From an uncultured Bacteroidota bacterium (lineage in GTDB: Bacteria; Bacteroidota; Bacteroidia; Bacteroidales; UBA12481): a DNA stretch of 32,969 nucleotides. The position numbers and the translations under genes are program-made. The stretch is from NCBI GenBank assembly GCA_903851365.1, contig CAINOB010000080.1, positions 1 through 32,969 of the forward strand, given 5' to 3'. The notes below the pieces were generated by a model, which did no database searches, had not been told where the DNA came from, and saw nothing but the letters and a program-made list of their open reading frames with translations. Shown here piece after piece: positions 1-7,639 of this stretch (its first letter is position 1; the number at the start of each line of letters is the position of its first letter).

Positions 1-36
1 CCCGGACTTGATCCGGGGCAGGCTCTTTTGCCCTAA
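1..36. repeat. Dispersed palindrome next to a GCC/TTTT-type repeat fragment
   Basis: Positions 1-18 read CCCGGA, a short spacer CTTGA, then TCCGGGG, a palindrome. Nearly the same palindrome, reverse-complemented, forms the terminator at 22727-22754, so it is a repeated element in this genome. It is followed at 22-36 by a fragment of the 'CTTTTGCCCT' low-complexity family seen at 8904, 10371, 17790 and 23037. It lies just downstream of the membrane acyltransferase-like gene, which ends at 43 on the minus strand, and could end its transcript. The window edge cuts off its left context. Confidence 0.55.
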
Positions 37-42
37 GGGAAT

Positions 43-1158
43 TCAAACTCTAAGGAATATCTTACGTCGGTACATATACAGCAGCATGATCCATTCCACC
101 GCTATAAATCCAAACAGAAAGAATACTTCGCCCCAGTTTTCGCCTGAAATATGCGTGAGTCCACCTGTAAAGAATTTGCTGATATGACCGAAATCTATGA
201 TCGCTGAACTCAGGTAAATGGTAATGGAGTTCATGCCGATCACGGTAAAAAAGAATGCCCAGCGACGGAATTTCCAAATATCGATGACCAGATAAAATAA
301 AGAGAGAAGCAACAGGCTGATGCCTCCCGCCAGTAGATTAAATGTCGAAGTCCAGGCAGCTTTGATTACCGGATAATAAGGTTTCAAAAGCAAAGCAATA
401 ACTATAAAAATGACCCCTGTTGCACTTAATATCATCAGTTTCCTGTACTCATCCCAGGCTTTGCTGCGAAGCACTTCACCGGCCAATGCGCCCATCAGCG
501 TAATGCCTGTTGCTGATACAATACAAAGTAATCCCTCAGGATCAAACACTCCGCCATACAGATGTCCAGGCAGGAGCATGCGGTCGATATAGCCGTTTAT
601 GCAACCATCAGGAGTCAGAACCCCGGCTCCTATTCCCGGCACCGGAATAAAGTTTTGTATGATGCCGTAGCCAAGTAATATCCCGCCCAGCCACATCAGC
701 CGGAATGAATAATGCCGGGTGTATAAAACAATGAGTGATGCAAACAAATAACCCAGACCGATCTGTCCCAAAACACTTGCATAACGCACCTCCCCCTCCG
801 CAAACCTGAACTGGAGAAATCCATTGTAAATAATTCCCAAACCGACCAGTGTCAGACCCCTGCGCACGATTTTCCAGGCTGTCCTCGTCTTACTGCCACC
901 TCTCGCGATTTTACCCAGAATAGCAAACGAAATAGCCACGCCGGAGATAAACATGAACAACGGAAAGATGCAATCCTCAAAGTGAAAGCCATCCCACTTC
1001 ACATGGTTCTGTTGTTCAGCAAACCAGTTTAGCCAACCCCAATTGGTGACTTTTGCCAAAGCAATAGCCAGTTCACCGCCACCGATGATCCAAAGCATAT
1101 CAAACCCGCGAAGAACATCGAGAGAATGAAGACGTTCGGAATTTTTGTTTGTACTCAT
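43..1158 (-). CDS. DUF5009 / heparan-alpha-glucosaminide N-acetyltransferase-like membrane protein
   Basis: A 371-residue polytopic inner-membrane protein. Its N-terminus has the family signature SLDVLRGFDMLWIIGGGEL (about residues 12-30), followed by a region with His52 (NHVKWDGFHFEDC) and a membrane segment FPLFMFISGV. About ten hydrophobic segments follow, to a short basic C-terminus. The family (DUF5009/DUF1624, related to NagX and human HGSNAT) is thought to move acetyl groups across a membrane onto amino sugars; bacterial members are mostly uncharacterised and the substrate cannot be read from sequence. His52 is a candidate for the acetyl-accepting histidine, by analogy only. The gene is downstream of fadL, separated by a hairpin at 1194-1227, so it probably has its own weak promoter or depends on read-through; no clear TAnnTTTG box was found. 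Family assignment is firm, function is not. Confidence 0.8.
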   Translation of the reverse strand: MSTNKNSERLHSLDVLRGFDMLWIIGGGELAIALAKVTNWGWLNWFAEQQNHVKWDGFHFEDCIFPLFMFISGVAISFAILGKIARGGSKTRTAWKIVRRGLTLVGLGIIYNGFLQFRFAEGEVRYASVLGQIGLGYLFASLIVLYTRHYSFRLMWLGGILLGYGIIQNFIPVPGIGAGVLTPDGCINGYIDRMLLPGHLYGGVFDPEGLLCIVSATGITLMGALAGEVLRSKAWDEYRKLMILSATGVIFIVIALLLKPYYPVIKAAWTSTFNLLAGGISLLLLSLFYLVIDIWKFRRWAFFFTVIGMNSITIYLSSAIIDFGHISKFFTGGLTHISGENWGEVFFLFGFIAVEWIMLLYMYRRKIFLRV

Positions 1159-1193
1159 AGGATTCGTTTTAGGTTTCGAACCCTAAATTTATG

Positions 1194-1227
1194 AAAAAAG
1201 GGAGACCTGATCCGGCCTCCCTTTTAA
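1194..1227 (-). terminator. Rho-independent terminator downstream of the fadL-type gene
   Basis: GGGAG (1200-1204) pairs with CTCCC (1217-1221) and CC (1206-1207) with GG (1214-1215), with one mismatch and a six-base loop. The stem is flanked by A-run and T-run on both sides, so it could end transcripts from either strand. By position it ends the fadL-type transcript, whose stop is at 1251 on the minus strand. Confidence 0.75.
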
Positions 1228-1250
1228 AAGAGAATTTTTTTTCGAAAAGC

Positions 1251-2891
1251 TTATTTCCCAAATGCGAAATCAAGTCCGATAGCAACAACCCAAGTGTCCT
1301 TTTTGTAAGTCTCAGTTACAGGAATCGGGCTGGTACCTAGCATATGATTGTATGCTTTTGAACCTTCTTTGTAAATGGTATACTGACCACCGATGTTGAG
1401 GTCGATCATTTTGGTAATTTGTAAGCCAAATCCGGCGCCAATTGAATTGGTATTCAGACTGTATCCCTGATCGTTTTGATAGTTGAGGTTAACCCCGGTG
1501 TAAGTACCAACCCAACCAGCACTAACCCTTAATTTATTGGTAAGGCTGTATTCAGCACCAACGGCAAATTCCTTGAAGTTTTTATCAATCATGTTAACAT
1601 TGATATCAGCACTGCCATCATAGTCAACTTTCTTATCAAAATAGTAGTTCATGCTGGCTGATAACAGAAGCTTGTTCATTGGCTTGTATTCGATTCCAAC
1701 ACCAAGAATAGCTGGCATATCGGCGATAGTTGAACTGCCATCAGTAAAAATTCCACCGGTTTTGTTATCAGTAACCTTTGTGGTCAGATCAAGCTTGGTC
1801 TGGAATTCATACTTAACTGCGATATTCAGGTTTTTTGAAGGCGAGAAGTTTGCGCTGATAATCGGAGTAAAACCTTTACCTGCCTTTGAAGCCTCAACAT
1901 AAATATCTTGCGTTTTGGCAGCATTAACAGTCATTGCAGCAGCTTTTGCAGCAAAAACAGGAGCAGCGCCAGACAAAATAGCTCTTGCCTGATCGATCGT
2001 TAAACCGGTCGGATTCTGTCCGGCGGCACCGATAAGCTGTTGCATCTGAGCAACCTGTGCTGCGCTTAATCCAAGAGCAGTACCGTTAGCCAGCAATTGA
2101 GCTCCGTAACCGGCAGCACTGATCTGTCCTAATCCGGCAGCTGATTGAGTCATGCCTCCTGAAACAGTACTCAGGAATGTTGCGCCTGAAGTAAAGAATT
2201 CACTGGCCAAAACCATTCCACCAGTATAGGATGCACCGAATGTTGGATAGTTGGTATTAATCTTGATATTCTTCAGATAACCGCTATAGGTGTTTTTAGC
2301 AGTAACCAGGCGGGCACCAACGGCAATCGAAAGCATATCGTTGATTTTGTATCCGATATTTGCCTGATAGCCAAGGTAAGTTGAGGTACCTTCGAAAAGA
2401 ATGTCTGCTGAATAAGCAGTGGTGGGTAAACCCTGATAGGATAACATTGGAACGAGATCGGCAATTCCCATCTCAAATGACGGTAAACCGGTTGCATATT
2501 TTGCGCCGCCGCCGCCACCGATCGGATTGAATCCGGCCGAGAAAGATAGTTTACCAGTATTATAGGCAACATAAACTCCCGGATAGATTGGAGCGCTAAC
2601 TTTACCAATATACTCTTTAGGATTACCAACAGTAACGCCTGTCAGATAAGGATAAGAGCTAAGTACAGTTTTCGTTTGTCCAATTGTCTGGTTGTTGAAA
2701 GAGCAGAACAAACCATCACCAAGTTTTGTCAAACCTGCTGGATTGTAATAGACAGCATCAATACCGGTTGAAGCATTGCGGCTTTGAAACCTGGTGTAAC
2801 GCGCACTTTGATTGGTGTTTGTCACCAATCCACCGGCGAATAGACTACCGGCAATCATCGCTCCGGCAAAAAATGTCAAAATCTTTTTCAT
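1251..2891 (-). CDS. OmpP1/FadL-family outer-membrane transporter
   Basis: A 546-residue protein with a signal peptide (MKKILTFFAGAMIAGSLFAG). The FadL-type N-terminus follows: a run ending in STGIDAVYYNPAGLTKL (residues 41-57), the part that plugs the barrel in known FadL proteins. Alternating hydrophobic strands continue to a C-terminus ending VVAIGLDFAFGK, typical of an outer-membrane barrel. FadL proteins take up hydrophobic compounds such as long-chain fatty acids; the substrate here is unknown. The usual length is about 420-480 residues. The excess is an Ala/Gly/Gln-rich, probably helical stretch at about residues 225-332, between predicted strands. A bidirectional hairpin at 1194-1227 follows the stop. 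No clear promoter box was seen in the 186 bp upstream, which hold a perfect inverted repeat at 2993-3016. Confidence 0.88.
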   Translation of the reverse strand: MKKILTFFAGAMIAGSLFAGGLVTNTNQSARYTRFQSRNASTGIDAVYYNPAGLTKLGDGLFCSFNNQTIGQTKTVLSSYPYLTGVTVGNPKEYIGKVSAPIYPGVYVAYNTGKLSFSAGFNPIGGGGGAKYATGLPSFEMGIADLVPMLSYQGLPTTAYSADILFEGTSTYLGYQANIGYKINDMLSIAVGARLVTAKNTYSGYLKNIKINTNYPTFGASYTGGMVLASEFFTSGATFLSTVSGGMTQSAAGLGQISAAGYGAQLLANGTALGLSAAQVAQMQQLIGAAGQNPTGLTIDQARAILSGAAPVFAAKAAAMTVNAAKTQDIYVEASKAGKGFTPIISANFSPSKNLNIAVKYEFQTKLDLTTKVTDNKTGGIFTDGSSTIADMPAILGVGIEYKPMNKLLLSASMNYYFDKKVDYDGSADINVNMIDKNFKEFAVGAEYSLTNKLRVSAGWVGTYTGVNLNYQNDQGYSLNTNSIGAGFGLQITKMIDLNIGGQYTIYKEGSKAYNHMLGTSPIPVTETYKKDTWVVAIGLDFAFGK

Positions 2892-2992
2892 AGGTAAAAA
2901 ATTAAGGTTTTAGATTAAATAGGTCACTAGGTTTTAATAATTATCCACATATTTTCCCATGGTTGCCAACCGGGTTTAAACATAGGGATATA

Positions 2993-3016
2993 TTTCGATA
3001 TTTCATCATATCGAAA
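2993..3016. repeat. Perfect 9-bp inverted repeat between threonine dehydrogenase and fadL genes
   Basis: TTTCGATAT (2993-3001), six-base loop TTCATC, then ATATCGAAA (3008-3016). It sits about 100 bp upstream of the fadL-type start and 60 bp after the dehydrogenase stop, both minus strand. It could be a weak terminator (no T-run follows) or an operator. Sequence alone does not decide. Confidence 0.5.
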
Positions 3017-3045
3017 ATGTTACCTGAATAACAAGGCTTTCTGTG

Positions 3046-3082
3046 TTACCTGAAACCCGAAACCTGAAACCCGATACCTATA
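3046..3082. repeat. Degenerate tandem repeat, ACCTGAAACCCGA type
   Basis: Successive imperfect copies of 'ACCTGAAACCCGA' then 'CCCGATACCT'. The dehydrogenase stop codon (TAG, minus strand, 3080-3078) lies within it. The same family runs in frame through the large outer-membrane protein gene at 23232-23266, where it encodes KPDTRYPTPDT. It is low-complexity, and no coding function is supported here. Confidence 0.6.
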
Positions 3083-4040
3083 TTAAGCCTTTAGAATGCT
3101 TCTCGCCAATGACTTTAAGCATATCACCTGCCATGGTAGGAAGATCAAACTTTGGGTTCCAACCCCATTCGGCACGAGCACAACTGTCGTCCATCTGGTT
3201 GGGCCAGGAATTTGCAATGCATATTTTAACCGGATCAGGATCATAACTCATGACAAAATCCGGTAAATGTTTCTTTATTTCATTGGCTAAAATCTCAGGG
3301 TCGAAACTCATTGCGGTAACATTGAATGAATTGCGATGCCTTAGTTTTTTTGGATCAGCCTGCATCAGGTCGATAGCAGCATCAATGGCATCAGGCATAT
3401 ACATCATATCCAGAAAAGTACCGGCCGGGAGCGGACAGGTAAATTTTCCAGTTTTAACGGCTGCGTAAAAAATCTCTACGGCGTAATCCGTGGTACCGCC
3501 ACCAGGCAAGGTATCGTTTGAGATGATGCCCGGGAAACGAACTCCGCGAGTATCAACCCCATATCGGGTATGATAATAATCACATAGCAGTTCACCGGTA
3601 ACCTTGGTCACACCGTACATCGAAACCGGACGCTGAATGGTATCCTGAGGAGTAAAATCAAGGGGAGTGGTCGGCCCAAAGGCTCCGATCGAACTTGGAA
3701 AGAAAACTGCACATTTATTTTCACGTGCTACCTCCAAAACATTATACAATCCGTTTACCCCGATATTCCACGCCAGGCCAGGATTCTTTTCACCAACAGC
3801 TGATAAAACTGCTGCCAGATGATAAATAGTATCGATATTATACTTCTTAACCAGGGCATCAATCTCTGCCGGATTGGTGACATCCATTGTTTCCATCGGC
3901 CCGGTTTCGGCCAGTGGACCCTCGGTGATGATACGCTTGTCGCTTCCGATCACATTTTGATTTCCATAGCGCCTGCGCAATTCAAGTGTCAGTTCAGAGC
4001 CAATCTGGCCTCCGCATCCGGTTAACAGGATTTTCTTCAT
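3078..4040 (-). CDS. L-threonine 3-dehydrogenase, epimerase-like short-chain type
   Basis: A 320-residue NAD-dependent enzyme of the extended short-chain dehydrogenase fold. The Rossmann motif is TGCGGQIGSEL (residues 7-17). The catalytic set is visible as Ser117/Ser118 (PSSIGAFGP) and Tyr142-x3-Lys146 (MYGVTK). It would oxidise L-threonine to 2-amino-3-ketobutyrate in the cytoplasm. The GalE-like class of threonine dehydrogenase is known from Flavobacterium and other Bacteroidota and is unrelated to the zinc enzyme of E. coli. The call over a sugar epimerase rests on the TGCGGQIG start, the PSSIGAFGP..PLDFTPQDT..RPVSMYGVTK region typical of that class, and a head-to-head neighbour that encodes the next enzyme, Kbl. 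The two genes share a 189-bp intergenic region (4041-4229). Confidence 0.87.
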   Translation of the reverse strand: MKKILLTGCGGQIGSELTLELRRRYGNQNVIGSDKRIITEGPLAETGPMETMDVTNPAEIDALVKKYNIDTIYHLAAVLSAVGEKNPGLAWNIGVNGLYNVLEVARENKCAVFFPSSIGAFGPTTPLDFTPQDTIQRPVSMYGVTKVTGELLCDYYHTRYGVDTRGVRFPGIISNDTLPGGGTTDYAVEIFYAAVKTGKFTCPLPAGTFLDMMYMPDAIDAAIDLMQADPKKLRHRNSFNVTAMSFDPEILANEIKKHLPDFVMSYDPDPVKICIANSWPNQMDDSCARAEWGWNPKFDLPTMAGDMLKVIGEKHSKGLI

Positions 4041-4171
4041 GGGTGGTCCTAATATTCAGGTAATTACAAATTCAAACAATTCAACGAAAAATAACAATTC
4101 CGGGCAAACTTCTCAATTTATCGTCTCTTTATTAATGATAAAAATCACCTATTCTCATGTGCCTGAATCCA

Positions 4172-4206
4172 TTGTATTTACTGCAAAGTTGGTAATTTTG
4201 CCCATT
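4172..4206 (+). promoter_or_regulatory. Candidate Bacteroidota promoter for kbl
   Basis: TAATTTTG (4193-4200) matches the -7 consensus TAnnTTTG, with ATTG (4171-4174) about 18 bp upstream as a partial -33 box. The implied start site near 4206 gives a leader of about 24 bases before the ATG at 4230. Motif match only. Confidence 0.5.
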
Positions 4207-4229
4207 CATTAGGATATAATCAGATTACC

Positions 4230-5417
4230 ATGTACGAGAAGTTTCAAGTGCACCTGCAACATCAGTTAAACGAGATAGAATCAGCAGGGCTGTTTAAGAA
4301 TGAACGAATCCTGGTTTCGGCCCAGGGACCTGAAATACGGACTTCCGCCGGACAGGAAGTATTGAATTTTTGTGCCAATAATTACCTTGGATTTTCAAAC
4401 AATCCCAGATTAATAGCCGCTGCTAAAGCTGCACTCGACTCCCATGGATATGGCATGTCATCGGTGCGGTTCATTTGCGGAACCACCAATCTGCATAAAG
4501 AACTGGAAAAATCGATTGCCGATTTCTTCGGCACCGAGGATACTATCCTCTATGCAGCAGCTTTTGATGCCAATGGCGGTGTTTTTGAACCCTTGCTCAC
4601 CGATGAGGACGCAATAATTTCAGATACGCTCAACCATGCTTCCATTATCGATGGGGTAAGGTTGTGCAAGGCCCAGCGTTTCCGCTATTCAAACGCCGAT
4701 ATGGAGGACCTTGAAGATCAGCTGCAGCAGGCTGCTCCCTGCCGCTACCGGCTGATTGTTACTGATGGCGTATTCTCAATGGATGGAAACGTCCCACCTC
4801 TTGATAAAATAAAAGCGCTGGCTGATAAATATGATGCCATGATTATGGTGGATGAATCACATTCAGCCGGTGTTATTGGAAAAACCGGCCGTGGAACCAC
4901 AGAACAGTTCAACCTGCGCGGACAAATCGAGATTATCACCGGAACACTGGGTAAAGCCTTTGGCGGTGCTATCGGCGGATTTACAACCGGTAAAAAAGAG
5001 ATCATCGGAATGCTTCGTCAGCGCTCCAGACCATACCTGTTCTCAAATTCAATCCCTCCTGCTGTTGCAGCTGCCGGAATTGAAGCATTTAAAATCATGA
5101 CCAGCTCAACCGAACTGCTCGATAAGCTGCATGAAAACCGGAGCTACTTCGTTGAGCAGATGACCCGCATCGGGTACAAAATTAAACCAACCCAGTCAGG
5201 CATATGCGCTGTAATGCTCGGCGATGCTAAACTTTCTCAGGAGGTTGCATCGCGACTGCTTAATGAAGGAATTTATGTAATCGGCTTTTATTTCCCGGTC
5301 GTTCCAAAAGGCGAAGCCCGGATCCGTGTTCAACTCTCCGCCGCTCACACCCATGACCAGCTAAAGAAAGTGGTCGCAGCATTTGAGAAAGTTGGTCACG
5401 ATCTCCAGATACTCTGA
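4230..5417 (+). CDS. kbl: 2-amino-3-ketobutyrate CoA ligase (glycine C-acetyltransferase)
   Basis: A 395-residue PLP enzyme of the alpha-oxoamine synthase family, close in length and sequence to E. coli Kbl. Family features include NFCANNYLGFS (47-57), GYGMSSVRFICGT (73-85), LNHASIIDGVRLCKA (134-148) with the PLP-stacking His136, DESH (208-211), and the Schiff-base lysine Lys242 in GTLGKAFGG. The C-terminal arginine motif is ARIRVQLSAAHT. It cleaves 2-amino-3-ketobutyrate with CoA to glycine and acetyl-CoA. It is divergent from the threonine dehydrogenase gene that makes its substrate. It has its own terminator at 5480-5509, so it is probably a single-gene unit. A second Kbl-like protein lies 2.2 kb downstream. 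Confidence 0.93.
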   Translation: MYEKFQVHLQHQLNEIESAGLFKNERILVSAQGPEIRTSAGQEVLNFCANNYLGFSNNPRLIAAAKAALDSHGYGMSSVRFICGTTNLHKELEKSIADFFGTEDTILYAAAFDANGGVFEPLLTDEDAIISDTLNHASIIDGVRLCKAQRFRYSNADMEDLEDQLQQAAPCRYRLIVTDGVFSMDGNVPPLDKIKALADKYDAMIMVDESHSAGVIGKTGRGTTEQFNLRGQIEIITGTLGKAFGGAIGGFTTGKKEIIGMLRQRSRPYLFSNSIPPAVAAAGIEAFKIMTSSTELLDKLHENRSYFVEQMTRIGYKIKPTQSGICAVMLGDAKLSQEVASRLLNEGIYVIGFYFPVVPKGEARIRVQLSAAHTHDQLKKVVAAFEKVGHDLQIL

Positions 5418-5450
5418 TAAATCGTTTCTTCAGCCAAACCAAATACAGTA

Positions 5451-5468
5451 GTGTTATTAGCGTAACAC
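5451..5468. repeat. Short 6-bp hairpin upstream of the kbl terminator
   Basis: GTGTTA (5451-5456), loop TTAGCG, then TAACAC (5463-5468). It lies between the kbl stop and the stronger hairpin at 5480-5509. It is too short to assign a role. Confidence 0.3.
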
Positions 5469-5479
5469 GCTCACTGATC

Positions 5480-5509
5480 AGGCCGTACATTAACTTGTCC
5501 GGCCTTTTT
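5480..5509 (+). terminator. Rho-independent terminator after kbl
   Basis: AGGCCG (5480-5485) pairs with CGGCCT (5500-5505). ACA (5487-5489) pairs with TGT (5496-5498), leaving one mismatch and a six-base loop. TTTTT follows. It separates kbl from the ligase operon beginning at 5608. Confidence 0.8.
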
Positions 5510-5550
5510 ATTGTTATATATCATTGTCCAAGAGCAACTTTTTTTCTGAT

Positions 5551-5578
5551 TTTGATATGCCCCAATTCGATATTTTTA
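5551..5578 (+). promoter_or_regulatory. Weak candidate promoter for the ligase operon
   Basis: TTTG (5551-5554) and TATTTTTA (5571-5578), 16 bp apart, resemble the -33 and -7 boxes; the last base of the -7 box departs from TAnnTTTG. They lie 30 bp upstream of the ATG at 5608 and after the kbl terminator, where a promoter is expected. Confidence 0.3.
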
Positions 5579-5607
5579 AGTCAGACTAACCATTAAACCT
5601 GACTTTC

Positions 5608-7314
5608 ATGTCAAATATCGGATCTTATGAAGACCGTCTGAAAAATTTCAGCTGGTCGATAGCGGAAAAGGAACTCGGCTATAATCCGGGTGATACCATT
5701 AACATCGGCTGGTACTGTACCGACCGGATATGCCAGATGGGAAAAGCAGATAAAACGGCCCTGATCTGGGAAGGTCGTGAAGAGGATAATATGCGTAAAT
5801 ATACCTTTAACGATCTTCGCATTTTGACCAATACCTTCGGGACATTTCTGCGTAAAGTGGGTATCAGCGACGGTGATCGCGTTTGCCTGTTCATGGATAA
5901 GGCACCCGAACTATACATCGGCTTTCTCAGCATCCTCAAGATTGGTGCTGTTGCCCAACCCCTATTTTCCGCTTTTGGTGATGAATCATTGTTTGTCAGA
6001 CTAGAAAATGCAGGCACTAAAGCCATCATTACTTCCAGGAAGCATGCCTCAAAAGTTCAAAAAATCTTAGACAGACTGCCTGATCTGGAGTATATAATTG
6101 TGGTGGACGACGATGGTAAAAAAGCCCTGAAAAATAAAGAAATCGCCTTTTCGCTCGACCAGGCAACGCCGGTTGATCAATTTGAGATCTTTCCGACCAA
6201 AGCCGAAAGCAACTCAGTATTACACTATACATCAGGTACTACCGGCCAGCCCAAAGGGGTAAAGCATGTCCATTATTCACTTATCTCCCAGTATCTGACG
6301 GCCAAATGGGTCCTCGATCTTCAGGATGATGATATTTACTGGTGTACCGCCGATCCCGGATGGGTTACCGGCACAAGCTATGGAATTATCGGGGCATGGA
6401 GTCTTGGTATCACTCAGTGTGTAAAAGACTCTGGATTTGCTGCCGAAACCTGGTACCGATTCATCGAAAAACATAAAATCACTATGTGGTATTCGGCGCC
6501 AACGGCTATCCGTTCGCTCATGAAAGCCGGCGATGAGGTAATTAAGCAGTTCGATCACAGCTCCTTGCGCCATCTGGCAAGCGTTGGGGAACCTCTGAAT
6601 GCCGAAGCCGTTGTTTGGTCACAGAAGGTATTCGGATTGCCTTTCCTGGATACTTATTGGCAAACCGAAACCGGCTCCATGATGATCACCAACTATCCTG
6701 GAATGAAGATCAGGCCCGGATCAATGGGAAAACCATTTCCCGGACTTACCTGTGCCCTCCTGGATCCTGACACCTACGAGCCAATTCATGAAACAAATAA
6801 GCCGGGACTGATCGCATTCCAATTCGATTGGCCGGCTCGTATGAGAACCTACTGGAACAATCAGGAAACGTTTGAGAAGAAATTCAAGAACGGCTGGTAC
6901 ATTACCGGCGACCGCTCAACAATTGATAAAGACGGATATTTCTGGTTCATTGGCCGCGACGATGATGTTATAAATACCGGCGGCCACCTGGTTAGCCCGT
7001 TCGAAGTGGAATCGGCTCTCCTGGAGCATGAAGCCGTTGCCGAATCGGCTGTGGTTTCAAAACCTGATGATATCAATATGGAAGTGGTAAAAGCCTTTGT
7101 CACCCTTAAACCCGGATTTGTCGCCAGTCAGGAACTGGAACTTGAAATCATGAATTTCATTCGGAAAAAGCTCTCTCCGCTGGCCATGCCGCAGGAAATC
7201 GAATACATCGACCTCCTTCCCAAAACCCGGAGCGGCAAAATTATGCGCCGCGTACTCCACGCCAAAGAATGGGGCGAGGAAATCGGCGATATTTCAACTT
7301 TAGAAAATGATTAA
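5608..7314 (+). CDS. Acetyl-CoA synthetase-like acyl-adenylating ligase
   Basis: A 568-residue ANL-superfamily enzyme strongly resembling the short AcsA form of Gram-positive bacteria, down to the shared ending (GDISTLEND). The ATP loop is YTSGTTGQPKG (207-217). The core motif is DTYWQTETG (348-356), then the hinge region YITGDRSTIDKDGYFWFIGRDDD. The C-terminal PKTRSGK carries the catalytic lysine, Lys544. Trp351 aligns with the tryptophan that closes the acyl pocket of acetate-specific Acs, which argues for acetate or another very short acid. It would make acetyl-AMP and pass the acyl group to CoA or a carrier thiol. The next gene, 16 bp on, encodes a carrier protein and the third a Kbl-like enzyme, so the acceptor may be that carrier (inference). 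An ordinary acetyl-CoA synthetase remains possible. Confidence 0.85.
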   Translation: MSNIGSYEDRLKNFSWSIAEKELGYNPGDTINIGWYCTDRICQMGKADKTALIWEGREEDNMRKYTFNDLRILTNTFGTFLRKVGISDGDRVCLFMDKAPELYIGFLSILKIGAVAQPLFSAFGDESLFVRLENAGTKAIITSRKHASKVQKILDRLPDLEYIIVVDDDGKKALKNKEIAFSLDQATPVDQFEIFPTKAESNSVLHYTSGTTGQPKGVKHVHYSLISQYLTAKWVLDLQDDDIYWCTADPGWVTGTSYGIIGAWSLGITQCVKDSGFAAETWYRFIEKHKITMWYSAPTAIRSLMKAGDEVIKQFDHSSLRHLASVGEPLNAEAVVWSQKVFGLPFLDTYWQTETGSMMITNYPGMKIRPGSMGKPFPGLTCALLDPDTYEPIHETNKPGLIAFQFDWPARMRTYWNNQETFEKKFKNGWYITGDRSTIDKDGYFWFIGRDDDVINTGGHLVSPFEVESALLEHEAVAESAVVSKPDDINMEVVKAFVTLKPGFVASQELELEIMNFIRKKLSPLAMPQEIEYIDLLPKTRSGKIMRRVLHAKEWGEEIGDISTLEND

Positions 7315-7330
7315 CCTAAAATAAAATCTT

Positions 7331-7579
7331 ATGCCCGACATTAATGAAATGAAAGCAGCCATCCTAAAGTATGTAGTCAATGAATATGCTGAGGATGATG
7401 ATGATGTAACTTACGACACCCCGCTGATCTCTGGCGGTTTGGTCGATTCCTTTTCTATGGTTTCACTTAAAAGGTTTCTCGAGGTTAAATATAAAATCTC
7501 GATACCCGATGAGCGTGCCACTCCCGAAGCCTTCGACAACGTGACCAAGATCGCCAACCTAGTGCTCGAATACCTATAA
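7331..7579 (+). CDS. Stand-alone acyl/aminoacyl carrier protein
   Basis: An 82-residue, strongly acidic four-helix carrier protein. The phosphopantetheine site is GGLVDSFSM, with Ser40 as the attachment residue. The 'GLVDSFSM' form differs from the DSL of fatty-acid AcpP and is closer to stand-alone carriers that serve a dedicated ligase, such as DltC-like proteins. An EDDDD run (21-25) lies in the first loop. It sits 16 bp after the acyl-adenylating ligase and 60 bp before the Kbl-like gene, in the same orientation. The likely role is to receive the acyl group from the ligase and present it to the Kbl-like enzyme; that partnership is inferred from gene order. Activation needs a holo-ACP synthase, and acpS lies beyond the IS element. 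Confidence 0.88.
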   Translation: MPDINEMKAAILKYVVNEYAEDDDDVTYDTPLISGGLVDSFSMVSLKRFLEVKYKISIPDERATPEAFDNVTKIANLVLEYL

Positions 7580-7586
7580 GCAGTAC

Positions 7587-7621
7587 AAAGTTGCCAACTT
7601 TTCTTCCTAGTTGGCAACTTT
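7587..7621 (+). terminator. Perfect 13-bp hairpin between carrier protein and Kbl-like genes
   Basis: AAAGTTGCCAACT (7587-7599), a nine-base loop, then AGTTGGCAACTTT (7609-7621), followed by ATAACC. The stem is perfect but the T-run is short, so it may be a partial terminator or a block to 3' exonucleases. Either would make the first two genes more abundant than the third. It starts 7 bp after the carrier stop. Confidence 0.6.
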
Positions 7622-7639
7622 ATAACCAACAATCAACAT

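Noticed and set aside
1168-1187. tRNA T-arm-like GGTTTCGAACCC
   Set aside because: No acceptor, D or anticodon arms can be built around it; it is a short palindrome (TTTAGG/CCTAAA).
3043-3246. A small plus-strand gene starting LPETRNLKPDTYIK
   Set aside because: Its start is repeat DNA, and the rest is antisense to threonine dehydrogenase.
3078-4040. UDP-glucose 4-epimerase
   Set aside because: Same fold, but the N-terminal TGCGGQIG pattern, the active-site region and the divergent kbl gene favour threonine dehydrogenase.
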